Origin: Leptasterias polaris
Taxonomy: Eukaryota; Echinodermata; Asteroidea; Forcipulatida; Asteriidae
Direction of reading: 5' to 3'
Length of the DNA stretch: 64,000 bases
Assembly: GCA_037783415.1 (NCBI GenBank)
Contig: JAZGTN010000163.1
Coordinates: 620,001 to 684,000, forward strand
Shown: positions 35,801 through 46,094 of the stretch, one piece after another
How the letters are laid out: each line of letters begins with the position of its first letter
Position numbering within the stretch: the stretch's first letter is position 1
Position numbers and translations under genes: made by a program
The notes under the pieces: generated by a model
Seen by the model: only the letters and a program-made list of their open reading frames with translations
The model's database searches: none
Told to the model about the DNA's origin: nothing

Positions 35801-38800
35801 GTGACAAAATGCCCATTGTGGCAGCAAGCGGCTTGTAACAAAATGCCCATTGTGGCAGCAAGTGGCTTGTAACAAAATGCCCATTGTGGCAGCAAACGGC
35901 TTGTGACAAAATGCCCATTGTGGCAGCAAACGGCTTGTACCAAAATGCCCATTGTGGCAGCAAACGGCTTGTGACAAAATGCCCGTAGCGGTCACATGCG
36001 TGACGTGTCGTGGCAGAGCAGTTAAGAGCACCAGACTCAAGCTCAGGTGTTTCTAATCAACAGAGTGTGGGTCCGAGTCCATGTCTTGACACTTGTGTCC
36101 TTAACCCTAACTCCCAAAGCGTTTTTACTAGAATCCACCCCTAACCCAACACATTCCAACAGCTTATACTACCATGAGATGGGAACTGTGCCCAATCTTA
36201 GGGGGACGATACACAACCTAACAAACTCCAACAGGCTTTTTTTGTTTGATTTTGTTGGAGTGTGTACACATGGCATGTGCAAAAATTTGATCAGTGAAAT
36301 CACACAGTACCCAACATAACATAATCCAACAACTATCTCATTAGACCATGGAGGAAAGAGCAATGCCAGACATGTACATTTCACACATCCACCATACCCA
36401 CTCAATCAAATTCCAACACCATTACTTGTCAGCAAGGATACACAATCCCACAGAATCAAACACCCAATCCTAACTTCACTGTACTTAACCTAACAAAATT
36501 AAACACTTTGCCCTGTTTGAATTTGTAGGGTATGGGAGGGTTAGGGTTAAGCAAGACCATAATTGCTTCCTCCTTGGGATGGGACTAAAACGCCATAGGT
36601 CGAGTGTGTTGTGTAATGCACATAAAAAGAATCCAGGTACACTTATCACGAAGAGAAGACACTTCATGAACACGAACATGTATGTGAGAATAAGAAGTAC
36701 ATGTGTAGCTATTTCTAGTAAATCTTGTGGGAACAACCAGAATCTCTGGGAAGAGCTGTTGGTTTGTTCTGTTGTTTCAAAACTTTTACTCTGCTAGTCT
36801 TCGATAGAACGCTGCTAGAGGAATGCAAGTTTAGGCAGGAAGCATCTGAGGCTGAGCAGAGTACACTGTTTGAAATGTTGAGATCACAACTTGGCTCTTT
36901 TCAGAGCCAACACTCCTTCCAAAATATATTTTCAAATGGTTGTACCCCAACACTGGAAATAGTTACTTCTTGTTATCCACCCTATGCAAAGTTTCAAACA
37001 TCACTTAACACGTGATATTTTTCTCAAATCTTGCTGCCTAATTTAAAGTTTGATTCTAACAATTTAGGATGACTATCACTTCTAGTTATCACAGTAAAAA
37101 TGTCCTCATTTGTCCACCATGGATAAACTGTAATAAGAACTAAATTCAGTCTTCACCAGATATCTAAAACAGACTCAAACTCAGTGCATACTACCAGCCT
37201 TTGATGACAATGCTATAATCTCAGGGAATGTTTCTCAAGAGTTGTTTTCTTGCGCATTTCAATTTGAGCAAATTGTTTGTTGTGAATTTGTGACATCACA
37301 TTCGCTTCACATTTGCAATCTTTATGGTAGCATTGGTGGCTGCTAGATAAAGTGTTACTGTGGCCCTGGTTCGATTCCCAGCTAGGGCCATTTGTAAGTA
37401 GAGTTATGCATTAGTTCTCTCCTGTGCCACAAGGGTTTATTCTTTGGGCATCCGGTGTTCCTCCCTCCTAAAGAATCAAACACTTTCAATCTCTGGCTGT
37501 GTTGTCATGTATGGGTTGATGTGGCTGGCTGCAAAAGGCGCCTTTACATGCCACAACCTTCGCAATTCAGATTCTCAGCTGAGAGTAAGGATGTTTAGCC
37601 TTCCCAGGGTTTGCCCCTGACTTTTACAGTGACTTGCCTACAGGACCAGTTGGCTAGTCTATTCACAGGTCCGTAAGATTTGTCACAAGTCTATATTTCA
37701 TATTAATTAGGGGCGTGTTTCAACACTGAACTAGCCAGCCGGACCACTTGCAGAGAAATGTCACTGGTCCTCAGGTGTTTTATCTAGCATTTGGTCTGCA
37801 GACCACTGGGTAAGGGAGGACGCTGCTCCAAAGTTTTTATTATTATTGTAGAGACATGGGAAGGAGGCCAGTATAAGAGGCTAGTCCTCAGAATACCACA
37901 AAAGCAAATTCTACATGTTGAGATCTAAAATATAAAGTGATCTCCCCCACTTGAGCTGATTTTAATCCTCCAATCAATTGCAAACAATACAAAGTAGCAT
38001 TAACACAGTCACTTGTAATATATAAAGGGCAGAAGGTCAACACAACACAAGGCTGGCCACACACAAGTTTATAATTACCTGATTCAAATAGCCACAAAAA
38101 CGACTAATGTTTCTCTAATCAGAAGATGATTTAAGACAAATCAATACTCACAGAGAGCTCTATGATGTTATTCCTCCCAGATAAATAGCATTTCGGGCAT
38201 GGCCAGAGCCATGCTCCCTACAAAATGGAGAGAAATACCTACAGAAAATAAAGGTACTCTCTCTTGCTTAAAGTTTAAATGGAACAGAGAGTGAGCCTAA
38301 AGGTTGCAACCCCAAACTTAACTTTTTAGTAAATATGATAATCCCAAAGTTGGATCAGACACTTGAACACTGAGGGGGCACGTGTGTTCCCTACATTAAT
38401 ATTATCTATTATTTGAACCAGGCTAAACACAAGTATTGTGAAATTGTATCTTTAACAGGTTGATACATGTAGCTCTCTCTACACCGTGCCAAGTCTATCT
38501 GACAAAGAAGAGCACCTGATCAACATGGACATTGGAACATGTACATGCCCGCTAGGAATGAAAGGTGGCCCCTGCAAACACCAGCATGCTGTCATCAAGA
38601 AATTCAAACTCTCCGGGTATTTAGGCACCCCGATACCACCAGAGCAGAAGAACATGTTTGGAGTCATTGCATCAGATTATGGTAACTAACAAAACTTAAA
38701 CTTAACATTATTGAGTAAGATTTATAATAACACACCTTGTGGTCAATCAAGGTTATAATAAAGAAACCTTTCAGAATGAATGAGCTAGTGGTGGGGCCGG

Positions 38801-41800
38801 CCGTATGCGTTTCACTCGTATTAACGGCGCTTCTTGAGTAATTGGTTTCCTTTGAAAATATCTTTGCCACAATGAAACCCTGACTTGACAGAGGACAGGC
38901 AACAAAGGTTCTTCTACTTCTTATAGATTTATAGCTCCGCAATTTGATGTTGTCATGTGAGAAAATTGAGTAGCAACTCGCTGTGATTCACAGAATCTCG
39001 GATGTGAGCCAGGGCCAAAAATCTGCCATGGTATGCTGATGGTAGGACTTACCTCCCATTGAGCCGAATATAATAACTAACAATGGTAGCAGCCTGTCCA
39101 TTATTGTTTGCCACATTTGTATAACAACAGGACAAAGGTCTGGAATCGGGGGTTACACAATAACCCCTGGAAAGGGATTTTACAACTTTGTTACTTGGCG
39201 CTGCTCAAGTGGCGACACGGCCTTTTTATGTCTCTGCTCCACCGCATTTTATCCTTCTTTTTACACCTTGTTTGAGTGTTAGTCTACACCTTTTTGTTTA
39301 TACCATCATGTCAAATGTACCGTGCTCACCGATGTTTGTGTTTTTGGTTGTTTTACTGACTGTTTCATGGAAAGTTAAGAGAATTTTGGGTGTCGTCCAC
39401 AACAGCGAGGGTGAAACTCCACCATTGCTATCGTATAGCCGCGAGTTTCTACCGAGTTGTCGTGCCTTTTCTACCCTACTGGATTACACAATACCAGAAA
39501 TATGTGGGGCCACACCCAAGGTGCGTAAACGTGGAAGGAAAGGAGGTGTTCGAAACAGGCTCAAACAAAATAGGTTTAGAACTCCACTCCCAACTATTAT
39601 CCAAGGAAATGTTCAAAGTATTCGGAACAAAACTGATGAACTTAGAGCCAACATGCAATTCCTGTCAAACTATCGTGACTCCAGTATTATATGTCTGACA
39701 GAGACATGGTTAACTGAAAATGACCCTGACTCAGCGGTTAACCTGAACGGGTACACCTTGCTGAGAAAGGATAGAAATAAAGACTCCGGAAAAGCAAAGG
39801 AGGCGGGGTATGTATGTATGTAAATGAACGATACTGTAACCCTTCACACATCACCACTAAACATCAAATTTGTACACCGGACCTTGAACTGCTCGTTGTT
39901 CATCTACGGCCGTATTATTTGCCGAGGGAAATTCATCAGATTGTGTTTTTCGTGGTCTATATACCCCCTTCAGCAGATGCCAAGAAAGCTTCCGATATTA
40001 TTCAGGACCTTGTCTCCCAAGCTGAAACGGCTTCACCTGATGCAGCTAGGTTTATACTAGGCCACTTTAATATGTGCAGCTTATCAGAATGCTTGCCAAC
40101 ATACTACCAGTACGTAAATTGCCCCACCCGCCATGACGCCTGCTTGGACCTTTGCTATGGGAACATTGCGGGGGCATATCAAGCAAAACCCTTGTCTGGT
40201 TTAGGCAACTCTGACCACAACATGATCCAGTTAGTTCCAGTCTATAAACCTCTTGTGCGCAGAGAACCTGCCAAGAAGATCCAGGTGAAATCCTGGTCGA
40301 GTCATGCTGTGGAGACCTTAAAAGGATGCTTTGCATGTACTAACTGGGAAGTTTTCACTGACCCTGCTGACGACTTGGATGAATCAGCTGAGGTGATCTC
40401 GGACTATATCCGCTTTTGTGAGGACATGATAATTCCCCAAAAGACAAACTTTTTGCCAATAATAAACCATGGATAACTTCAGATCTTAAGCAGTCTCTAA
40501 ATGAAAAAAAGAGAATGTTTAGCATTGGAACAAGGGATGAACGTAAACAAGTTCAAAAAAAATTGAAACGTAAAATAAAGGAATGTAAAATGGTTTATAA
40601 AAGAAAAATTGAGAGCTTTTTTCAGACGAATGACACAAGGAAAGCTTGGCAAGGTCTGCAGACCATTACAGGCTATAAACCCAAGAAAAATAGTGTCTTT
40701 GTAGAGAATGAAGCAAACTTTGCCAATGAGTTGAACTCATTTTACAGCAGGTTTGACAAGTTTAATTTCCATTCAGAACAGAACGAAGTTATGCGTGAGT
40801 TACGCAATTGTCAAGCAGAGAACATACACATAACAGTTGGGGAAATAAAAGCATTATTTAAAGCCACTAATCCACGCAAAGCATTAGGGCCAGACAACAT
40901 TACTTCCAAAGTGCTAAAGATATGTGCTGACCAGTTAGCGATCCCTTTTCAATCATTGTTCCAGGCATCTGTTGACAGTGCATCAGTGCCAGCATTGTGG
41001 AAAAAATCTGCAATTGTCCCAATTCCCAAAATGCATAATTTCAAGGAAATGAATGATCTGCGCCCAGTGGCTCTTACATCAGTTCCAATGAAACGTCTGG
41101 AAAAGATTATCTTGGAACAGGTTACTACCTTTTGTTACTGGATCCATTGACACATACCAGTTCGCTTATCGCCCCCATAGGAGTGCAGAGGATGCTGTTC
41201 TTACTTTGTTAAATTGTATCTTTGAGGACTTGGAGAAAGCAGTGGCTTTCGTTAAAGTTCTCTTTGTGGATTTTTCAAGTGCCTTTAACACCATTCAGCC
41301 ACATCTTCTTGCCCGTAAACTAATCAATTTGAATGTTAACCCCCAACTTATTCTATGGATCAATGATTTTTTACTAAATAGAAGTCAACGAGTTAAATTG
41401 AACTCTACCCTGTCATCTGTCCAGCACACTTTCACAGGTGCCCCACAGGGATGTGTTTTGTCACCCGTTTTGTACACTTTATATACCAATGATCTAAAGG
41501 CGGGGAATTCAACACATAAAATTATTAAGTATGCGGATGACACGGCTATTGTTGGCTTTTTGGATGGTAAAAGGGAATCTCTAGATTGCTTCACTGATGA
41601 AGTGACACGGTTTATCCAGTGGTGTGATGAAAACTATCTAGAACTCAATGTCAGTAAAACTAAAGAAATGGTGATTGATTTTAGGAAAAATAGATCTCCT
41701 ATTGCACCAGTTGTTATCAAAGGTGTAAGTGTGGAAGCAGTGTCCGAATACAAATATCTAGGAACCGAAATTGATAACCAACTGAATTTCGAAGCATGTG

Positions 41801-43381
41801 CCAAATCAAAATATAGTAAATTGCAACAACGTCTATTTTGTCTACGCAAGCTCAACTCTTTTTGTGTCGACAAAACGATCTTGCAATTGTTTTACCAGTC
41901 TATTGTACAGAGTATTCTCACATTTTGTCTTGTTTGTATTTTCGGAAATATGAGGTCCAAGGATAGGATTAAGCTAGAAAGAATAGTCAAGCAAGCAAGT
42001 AAAGTAATTGGCCTTCAACAAGAGTCTCCAGAGGCACTATATAAATCTCTAATGTGCAATAGAATTAATTCTATTCTTTCTGACCTCGACCATCCACTAC
42101 TCTCCAAATTCCAGACCAATTCCAGAAGTAAACGTTTTTTTTACAAAGAAGGATCAGAACACAGCGATACGGCAGCTCATTTGTTCCAGCAGCTATCAAA
42201 TGGTACAATGAGCAGTTGGAGCGATGAGCTGTCATGTGGCTGGCTCTGATCCCTAATTAGCAATTGCCTTCGTGCTGTTTTGTGTAAGGTTTTTACTTAT
42301 ACAAATTATTGTGTGTATTTTTAATGTAATTTTAAAAGTTGTATTATATCGTTACTGATCGTTTGTATTATATTTGCATGCAGTTCTTTGTCAAGGCCAT
42401 TTTAATTTCCCCATTGAGGGATAATAAAGTTTCATCTATCTATCTATCTATCTATCTACAAGGCATGTTTTCCAGAACCTGTTCTTATTCTTTGATTGGG
42501 TGAAGCAAAAGCGTATCACGGTAGGTGCATGCCTGTGCACGCTACACTCTGGAAATTCTGGCTGTCAAAATGAAAAATTATGAAAATCCAAAGTTGTTCT
42601 GGGTGAAAAACGTTGGACATAATTCTGTTCAAAAATCATTTGTGGAAAAACATGTCATTAGGTCATCGGACATGAAGTGGTTAAAAAAGCCATATCATCA
42701 GACTCACCTACTTCATCTCAAGGTACTTAGTTCATTTGCAATAAAATGATTTTACATAGATTTTATAACTATCTTTGGGTCCTTGTTTTTCATCCAGGAA
42801 AACCCATGTTCAAGGTTGAGCCTGTTGAGGAGTCTCCCCCGTCTATAACACCTGCTGCTGTTGAGGAATTTCCCGAGCCTGTGACACCTGCTGAAGGGGA
42901 ATCTGTGGAGATCACAGTAGCTCAAGAAATCATGGCTGCTGCTACAAACTTACAAACTCTTCAGAAACCAAATGAAGATATATCACAGACTGTACAAGAT
43001 CATAAAGATCATTCGTACGATCTCTCACCAGTCAGCCCACAGAAGAAACAGTTTTTACCTTATCTCCAAGAAAGGTTGTCACTTATGCCTCTGGATCAAA
43101 GACTCAAAAGGATGTTTGATACCATCAGCCAAAAGATCAAGAGTGAACCTGGGGTATACAGAGGTGCAATCAAGTCCTTTGTGACAAACTTTGAGAACCT
43201 GGACTCAGATAGTGCTTTGGTTTCATCACTGTATACATTCGGAAAGTCTTCCGGAGACTCGATGTCAGCAGCTAAACGCCATAAGATGATAGCGTGGAAG
43301 TCGCTACGGAACGCAAGTCACCTTAAAGAGGAGTCAACGCCTGTATCCATGGAGGCACAGCAAACTAAAACAGGACCATAG
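23895..43381 (+). CDS. MULE-transposase-derived SWIM zinc finger protein, 7 exons, 827 aa
   Basis: Exons 23895-23978, 26545-26745, 29538-29674, 30194-30463, 32034-33018, 38459-38681 and 42798-43381 join in frame at every GT/AG border (2,484 nt; TAG stop). Domains: a C2H2 finger like FAR1/WRKY/FLYWCH types (C100, C121, H161-x-H163); a MULE-type transposase core at about 230-545 with Asp305 (VLFIDSS), the AHSTAGGLPLG motif and Asp375 (IMSDCLS); and a SWIM finger C587-x-C589-x8-C598-x-H600. The last 194 residues are Pro/Glu-rich, then basic, with no known domain. The family is widespread in invertebrates and related to ZSWIM1/3-type proteins derived from transposases. Oddities: the usual C-x-x-H after Asp375 reads C395-E-F-P398, and the position where I expect the catalytic Glu (x-E-S-A-M) reads S-K-A-A-M (Lys491), which suggests loss of transposase chemistry. 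A nuclear DNA-binding role is inferred. AATAAA at 43919 is a possible poly(A) signal. Confidence 0.88.
24170..25310. other. SWIM-gene intron 1, unique part
   Basis: AT-rich intron sequence between exon 1 and the first piggyBac-like MITE. No exon, repeat or RNA gene is recognised. Confidence 0.4.
25319..25757. mobile_element. piggyBac-like MITE, copy A
   Basis: TTAA (25315-25318), then CCCTAACTCCCAAAGCG at the left and TTGTTAGGG, then TTAA (25758-25761) at the right. TTAA duplication and CCC..GGG termini are the hallmarks of piggyBac elements. It is about 440 bp, non-coding, and in SWIM-gene intron 1. Its right end is rearranged (GGGTTAGGGATTGTTAGGG) compared with copies B and C (GGGTATGGGAGGGTTAGGG). 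Confidence 0.82.
26081..26293. mobile_element. piggyBac-like MITE of a second family (CCCTCCTA)
   Basis: TTAA, then CCCTCCTACTGTT at the left and AACAGTAGGAGGG-like ends (reads GACAGCAAGAGGG), then TTAA at the right. It is 213 bp and contains CACAACTG and TATCATATTGCAAGGC. An older copy lies at 16514-16728. Located in SWIM-gene intron 1, about 250 bp before exon 2. Confidence 0.72.
26794..26993. mobile_element. CAG-terminal MITE with 6-bp target duplication
   Basis: Begins CAGAGCTGCCAAACTCACCC and ends ATGTTGGCAACTCTG. It is flanked by the direct repeat GTGTAC (26788-26793 and 26994-26999). It is 200 bp, non-coding, and begins 48 bp after exon 2 of the SWIM gene. A diverged relative is at about 8225-8400. 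Confidence 0.7.
27029..27469. mobile_element. piggyBac-like MITE, copy B
   Basis: TTAA (27025-27028), CCCTAACTCCCAAAGCG ... GTATGGGAGGGTTAGGG, TTAA (27470-27473). It is nearly identical to copies A and C. It stands between two copies of a roughly 150-bp flank (26883-27035 and 27470-27622). Confidence 0.82.
27470..27622 (+). repeat. Duplicated flank following MITE copy B
   Basis: Repeats 26883-27035 at an offset of 587 bp: it starts TTAATGGAAACTTTTTTCCC and ends ATTCGTTTTC..TTTATTAACCCTAA. The second copy includes the right half of the CAG-terminal MITE at 26794 and the first six bases (CCCTAA) of the piggyBac-like MITE, after which it diverges. Copy 2 lacks a few bases (CCCATTTTGTGG against CCCATTAAATGTGG). 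Confidence 0.8.
27831..28120 (+). mobile_element. tRNA-derived SINE, family 1, best copy
   Basis: TGTTGACAAAAAAAGAAGAC, GACTAGATAGCTCAGTTGGT (A box) and GGTCACAGGTTCAAGTCCCG (B box). The tRNA-like part (27868-27937) keeps a perfect D stem (GCTC/GAGC) and a nearly paired acceptor stem (GACTAGA with TCAAGTC). The anticodon and T stems each have two mismatches, so I call a SINE and not a tRNA gene. A further block (CCGCTTCCCAGGCTGTATCA) at about 28045 recurs near the 18373 copy. Confidence 0.65.
28150..28215 (+). mobile_element. Truncated family-1 SINE fragment
   Basis: AACATTAGGGCTAGATAGC, then GTTGGTAGAGTGCCGGC, then AATTAGGAGGTCGCAG. It ends at the B-box position. Confidence 0.5.
28541..29136 (+). 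mobile_element. CAGGGTTCTGCCC element, copy 1
   Basis: Starts CAGGGTTCTGCCCAGG and ends TGGGCAGAACCCTG (terminal inverted repeats of about 14 bp). It is flanked by the 6-bp direct repeat ACTTTT (28535-28540 and 29137-29142). It is 596 bp and non-coding. The right part contains an internal inverted GGTGGTCGGTGCCGG motif. It lies in SWIM-gene intron 2, about 400 bp before exon 3. A nearly identical inverted copy lies at 31272-31889. Confidence 0.85.
29797..30100. mobile_element. Foldback MITE in SWIM-gene intron 3
   Basis: Arms of about 110 bp: AAAAATAGTTCGTGGCCTGA, CGTTTCGACCCTAGCAGAGT, AGGCTAAATGACATCACAAC, then AAGCAGTCAAGTGG, mirrored from CCACTTGACTGCTTCTGTC to CAGACG..GGCCATTAACTA. The centre, about 29915-29985, is unpaired. 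A half copy lies at 14756. The arms occupy most of the 519-bp intron between exons 3 and 4. Confidence 0.75.
30785..31116. mobile_element. CAGGGATCGAAATT repeat (hAT-like)
   Basis: Starts CAGGGATCGAAATTTACTCT and ends AATTCCTGCCCTG. It shares blocks with the decayed copy at 11006 (GAGCTACAAGCCCTGTGGTC). No target duplication is visible. Located in SWIM-gene intron 4. Confidence 0.5.
31272..31889 (-). mobile_element. CAGGGTTCTGCCC element, copy 2 (inverted)
   Basis: Same element as 28541-29136 but in the opposite orientation, 618 bp, flanked by the 6-bp direct repeat CACTGA (31266-31271 and 31890-31895). It lies in SWIM-gene intron 4, so the two copies bracket exons 3 and 4 as a long inverted repeat. 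Confidence 0.85.
33072..35984 (+). repeat. 34-bp satellite array 1, about 85 units
   Basis: The unit reads GCTTGTACCAAAATGCCCAT then TGTGGCAGCAAGCG. Units vary at a few fixed places: GTACC/GTGAC/GTAAC/ATACC, CCCATT/CCTGTT and AAGCG/AAACG. Because 34 is not a multiple of three and the unit has no stop in most frames, very long open frames (up to 462 codons) run on both strands; they are by-products. The array sits in intron 5 of the SWIM gene, 54 bp after exon 5, and ends directly before a SINE. Confidence 0.95.
36007..36660 (+). mobile_element. tRNA-Leu-type SINE, family 2, split by a piggyBac-like MITE
   Basis: The head at 36007-36100 (GTCGTGGCAGAGCAGTTAAG, GACTCAAGCTCAGGTG, GTGTGGGTCCGAGTCC, CTTGACACTTGTGTCC) resembles tRNA-Leu(CAA). 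The body resumes at 36551 (GCAAGACCATAATTGCTTCC, GTGTGTTGTGTAATGCACAT, CACTTATCACGAAGAGAAG). The 446 bp between (442-bp element plus one TTAA) are absent from the copies at 56289 and 57296. The 3' tail is missing. Confidence 0.75.
36105..36546. mobile_element. piggyBac-like MITE, copy C, nested in a SINE
   Basis: TTAA (36101-36104), CCCTAACTCCCAAAGCG ... GTATGGGAGGGTTAGGG, TTAA (36547-36550). Removing the element and one TTAA restores the SINE sequence CTTGTGTCC-TTAA-GCAAGAC, which matches the intact SINE at 56289 (TGTGTCCTTATTAAGCAAGA) apart from three bases. Confidence 0.9.
37325..37510 (+). mobile_element. tRNA-derived SINE, probably family 3, diverged
   Basis: GGTAGCATTGGTGGCTGCTA is followed by CCCTGGTTCGATTCCCAGC (B box) and GGTGTTCCTCCCTCCTAAAG. 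The layout is like the copies at 17613 and 56732. Located in SWIM-gene intron 5. Confidence 0.45.
37520..38458. other. SWIM-gene intron 5, 3' part
   Basis: Low-complexity and unique intron sequence up to the acceptor at 38458. No feature is recognised. Confidence 0.4.
39130..42462 (+). mobile_element. CR1/L2-group LINE, nearly full length, inactivated
   Basis: A non-LTR retrotransposon in SWIM-gene intron 6, same orientation as the gene. It carries apurinic-type endonuclease and reverse transcriptase coding sequence (39188-42249) and ends in a short 3' tail with the microsatellite (ATCT)n at 42434-42458, typical of L2-like elements. The 5' boundary is approximate. Confidence 0.8.
39188..42249 (+). 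pseudogene. LINE endonuclease-reverse transcriptase, frameshifted
   Basis: Open pieces at 39188-39823, 39814-40476, 40515-41150 and 41206-42249 lie in changing frames, so at least three shifts break the protein. Endonuclease signatures: QGNVQSI, CLTETWL, and NSDHNMI near the end; the usual G-D-F-N reads GHFN, so the catalytic Asp is replaced. Reverse transcriptase signatures: KALGPDNITS, VDFSSAFNTI, GAPQGCVLSP and KYADDTAIVG (catalytic YADD intact), then the ELNVSKTKEM and YLGTEID blocks. The element cannot make its own full protein. Confidence 0.85.
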
Positions 43382-46090
43382 TCTTAAATACCTCAGTGCC
43401 TGGAACATTACTCCCTAAGCCCACTTGCTGACAGGCGGCCTCAATCCTCCAATATCCTACATGTATGCCACTTCCCACCAACAATGTTTGGACTTAAGTA
43501 AGATTGGAATGTCTGACCCAGTGATAAGCCATTGTTATTTGGGGCCTTCATTCCCCAATCCTCCATAATCCTCCAATTCACGAACAAGGATTTTTGAGGA
43601 TCCAGGAGGGTTAGGGTTAAGTTAACTAAAATGAAGGCATAATATATAGAAAATTTGTTCCATTCACTCTGAAAATGTAATTCTTGTTTTCCTCTGTGCT
43701 CACCAGTATTTTTGAAATATGGTCTGCCATTGTAGAAGTCAAAATTCATGTAAAGATTTATAAGGTACACACCAAACTGCCTGTCGGTCACCTTAAATGC
43801 AAACTGAACAGTAACTTGCTGGGGTCCTGACCCAAAGTAACGTAAGCAAAATATGTCTGTGATGACAGATGAAATTGGTCAAAAATACAGTCCTCTTTGT
43901 ACATCACTGTACAAAGAACAATAAATAAGTACAAATTTAATATTCTTTATCTCTGATGCAATTTAAAGTTAAATTTTCAATTTTGGTGAGTGTGCAAATG
44001 TTTCCATTTGCAAAACTTTATTTCTACCGAATGGGCATAAGCCATTTTCAGATATGGTGGACACATTATAATAATTGCACTGTTGGGTTTGGGTAAATCT
44101 GTCTGTAGGCCTACACACCCAAACCAAACGGTGTACTCATTTCGCCATATCTCAAAAAGGCTAATTGAGACCTATTCAATATTCACACAAATTTGTTACA
44201 ACCTTTCATTTTGCTGTTGATCGTTTTTTGATGTTTTTGTTTGTTTCTTTTTTATTTATTGGGGGGGGGGGGGGTTAGTGACGGGTGAAATACAAGGTTC
44301 ACTGATTAACTGTTTTTCCACTAAACAAACAAATGAATGGCTACAGTGTAACTGGATGAGAGCGGAATGCTTTTACGTATACTTTTTACAGACCCTTGTT
44401 TCACATTTAAAGTTCTTTATTATAACTTGTATATGTTACTACTACTATGGTTATAAACAGGCATGTGGTTTGTCAGCATTTTTCCAGATTTTCAGGATTT
44501 TCACTGATCTTGGTGCACCTTCAGATTTTCTTGAAAGATGCAAACATGCCATCTCAGAGATGAAAAGACTTGCCTTTGTTATGACCAGATCTTCAGATAT
44601 CTGATTGAAATGAAGTAGAAAGTCTGTAAACCTCTAAAATGAAACATGCTGTTCATTTTGGGATCTTCGTTTCCTTACCAAGAGGAAATTGTTAAAAGTT
44701 TTTCAGGATTTTTCATCTTCATCTAATAGTAATCTCATTTCTAGTAATCTCATCCCTATATAAAACCCCACAAAAGATACTTCAAGAGTGTTTCAAGTAT
44801 TTTTGGTTCATTTATGCGCACCTCCAATCCTGGTGCATAGTCCCTATGGCTTTACATCACTGCCCTAAGGTCAAAGCAAGTGAAGTCTGGTACTGGATGA
44901 TTTTTGACTTGAAAAAGTTCATTGATTTAATTTTATTTCATATCATTATATTTGCCAGCAAACATTAAAAAACATTTTATTGCAAATTAAAGGATCTACA
45001 AGATCAAACAATACAGTACTGTAAAAACACCCAGCAGAGTGCTGAGGAACCTGGCTTGGCGGGCAGATACATGTAGGAAACAACCTTCAGTGGGGCTGGT
45101 ACACTAAAACGATTAGAAGCAAAACAAAAAGACGAAGAAAACTGGCAGGGAAAGCCAGGGAGAGTCCATATTGACAGAGAGTCCATTTGGTTCTAAAACC
45201 CCCAAAATACCTAACAAACCCTCCCCCAGGATCGGAGGGATGTCCATTACCCACCATCAAGCCAAACCAGGCAACTAAGAAAAAGGAAAACTAAAAATTG
45301 CAAAAACACAAAATGTATATTGTGCCAAACGCAACCAACAGATGAATTGCGGCCGGATTGTAAAAAAAGATTGTTAAAAGACATACACATAATTATCATC
45401 AAAAGAGATATCGACAATCAGTAACAGTCAATTATAAAATTTAAAAAAGAGGCATTTAAACTGAAAAGAAAAGAAAAACGGTACTACCGAGAAAAACGTA
45501 TTTTGCATTTGAATAATTTACAGCATTTTTACTGGCCAGACTGAGTTTCTCATTGTTTTTGGCTGTGGAATAACAGGCGCATGATTTCTCAGGATATTTT
45601 CCTGATTTCAGGATTCTCTCAAAATCTCCTTGGGTATTAACATTTTTCCCGAAAGAAGTGAAGCAGTCACTAAAGGGAGAAAGAAACAGTCCACATTGTG
45701 CCCTAACCTGTCTTTCTGGTGATGCACAAAGTCTCTAAACTTCCTGAATTGTATGTAACACATGGGAGGCTCTGGATCTACATGTAGAATAATGGAAAAC
45801 CCAGGCCAGCAAGCCATTTTCAGTAATTTTCACATTTTGGCAAATTCAGTCCCAGGAACGGCCTAAGTGTTTCTTGAGAGACACTATTTGCAGGCTAGGT
45901 CATATAATAATAAGTACTAGGAATTTTGTTATGTGAAGGGTTACCGTCACTTCTAGATGTCATTTTATAATTTGACTTGTCTTTAATTTTTCTACTTTAA
46001 TTACATTTTGGTTTTCAAATAAACTTGTGCAGACAATCTTTGGAGTGCATTTGTCTTGTGTAGCTTGTACTTTCAATTTTGACAATTCTT
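43382..46090. other. 3' flank of the SWIM gene and intergenic DNA
   Basis: The SWIM-gene 3' UTR probably ends after AATAAA at 43919. A stretch ending GGAGGGTTAGGGTTAA at about 43621 looks like the right terminus of a piggyBac-like MITE whose left end I cannot find. A poly-G run is at about 44261-44274. Short open frames (for example 44278-44604) have no recognisable family features. Confidence 0.4.
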
Positions 46091-46094
46091 ACTT

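Noticed and set aside
33072..35984. Possible CRISPR array
   Set aside because: The 34-bp units are contiguous with no unique spacers, and the genome is eukaryotic.
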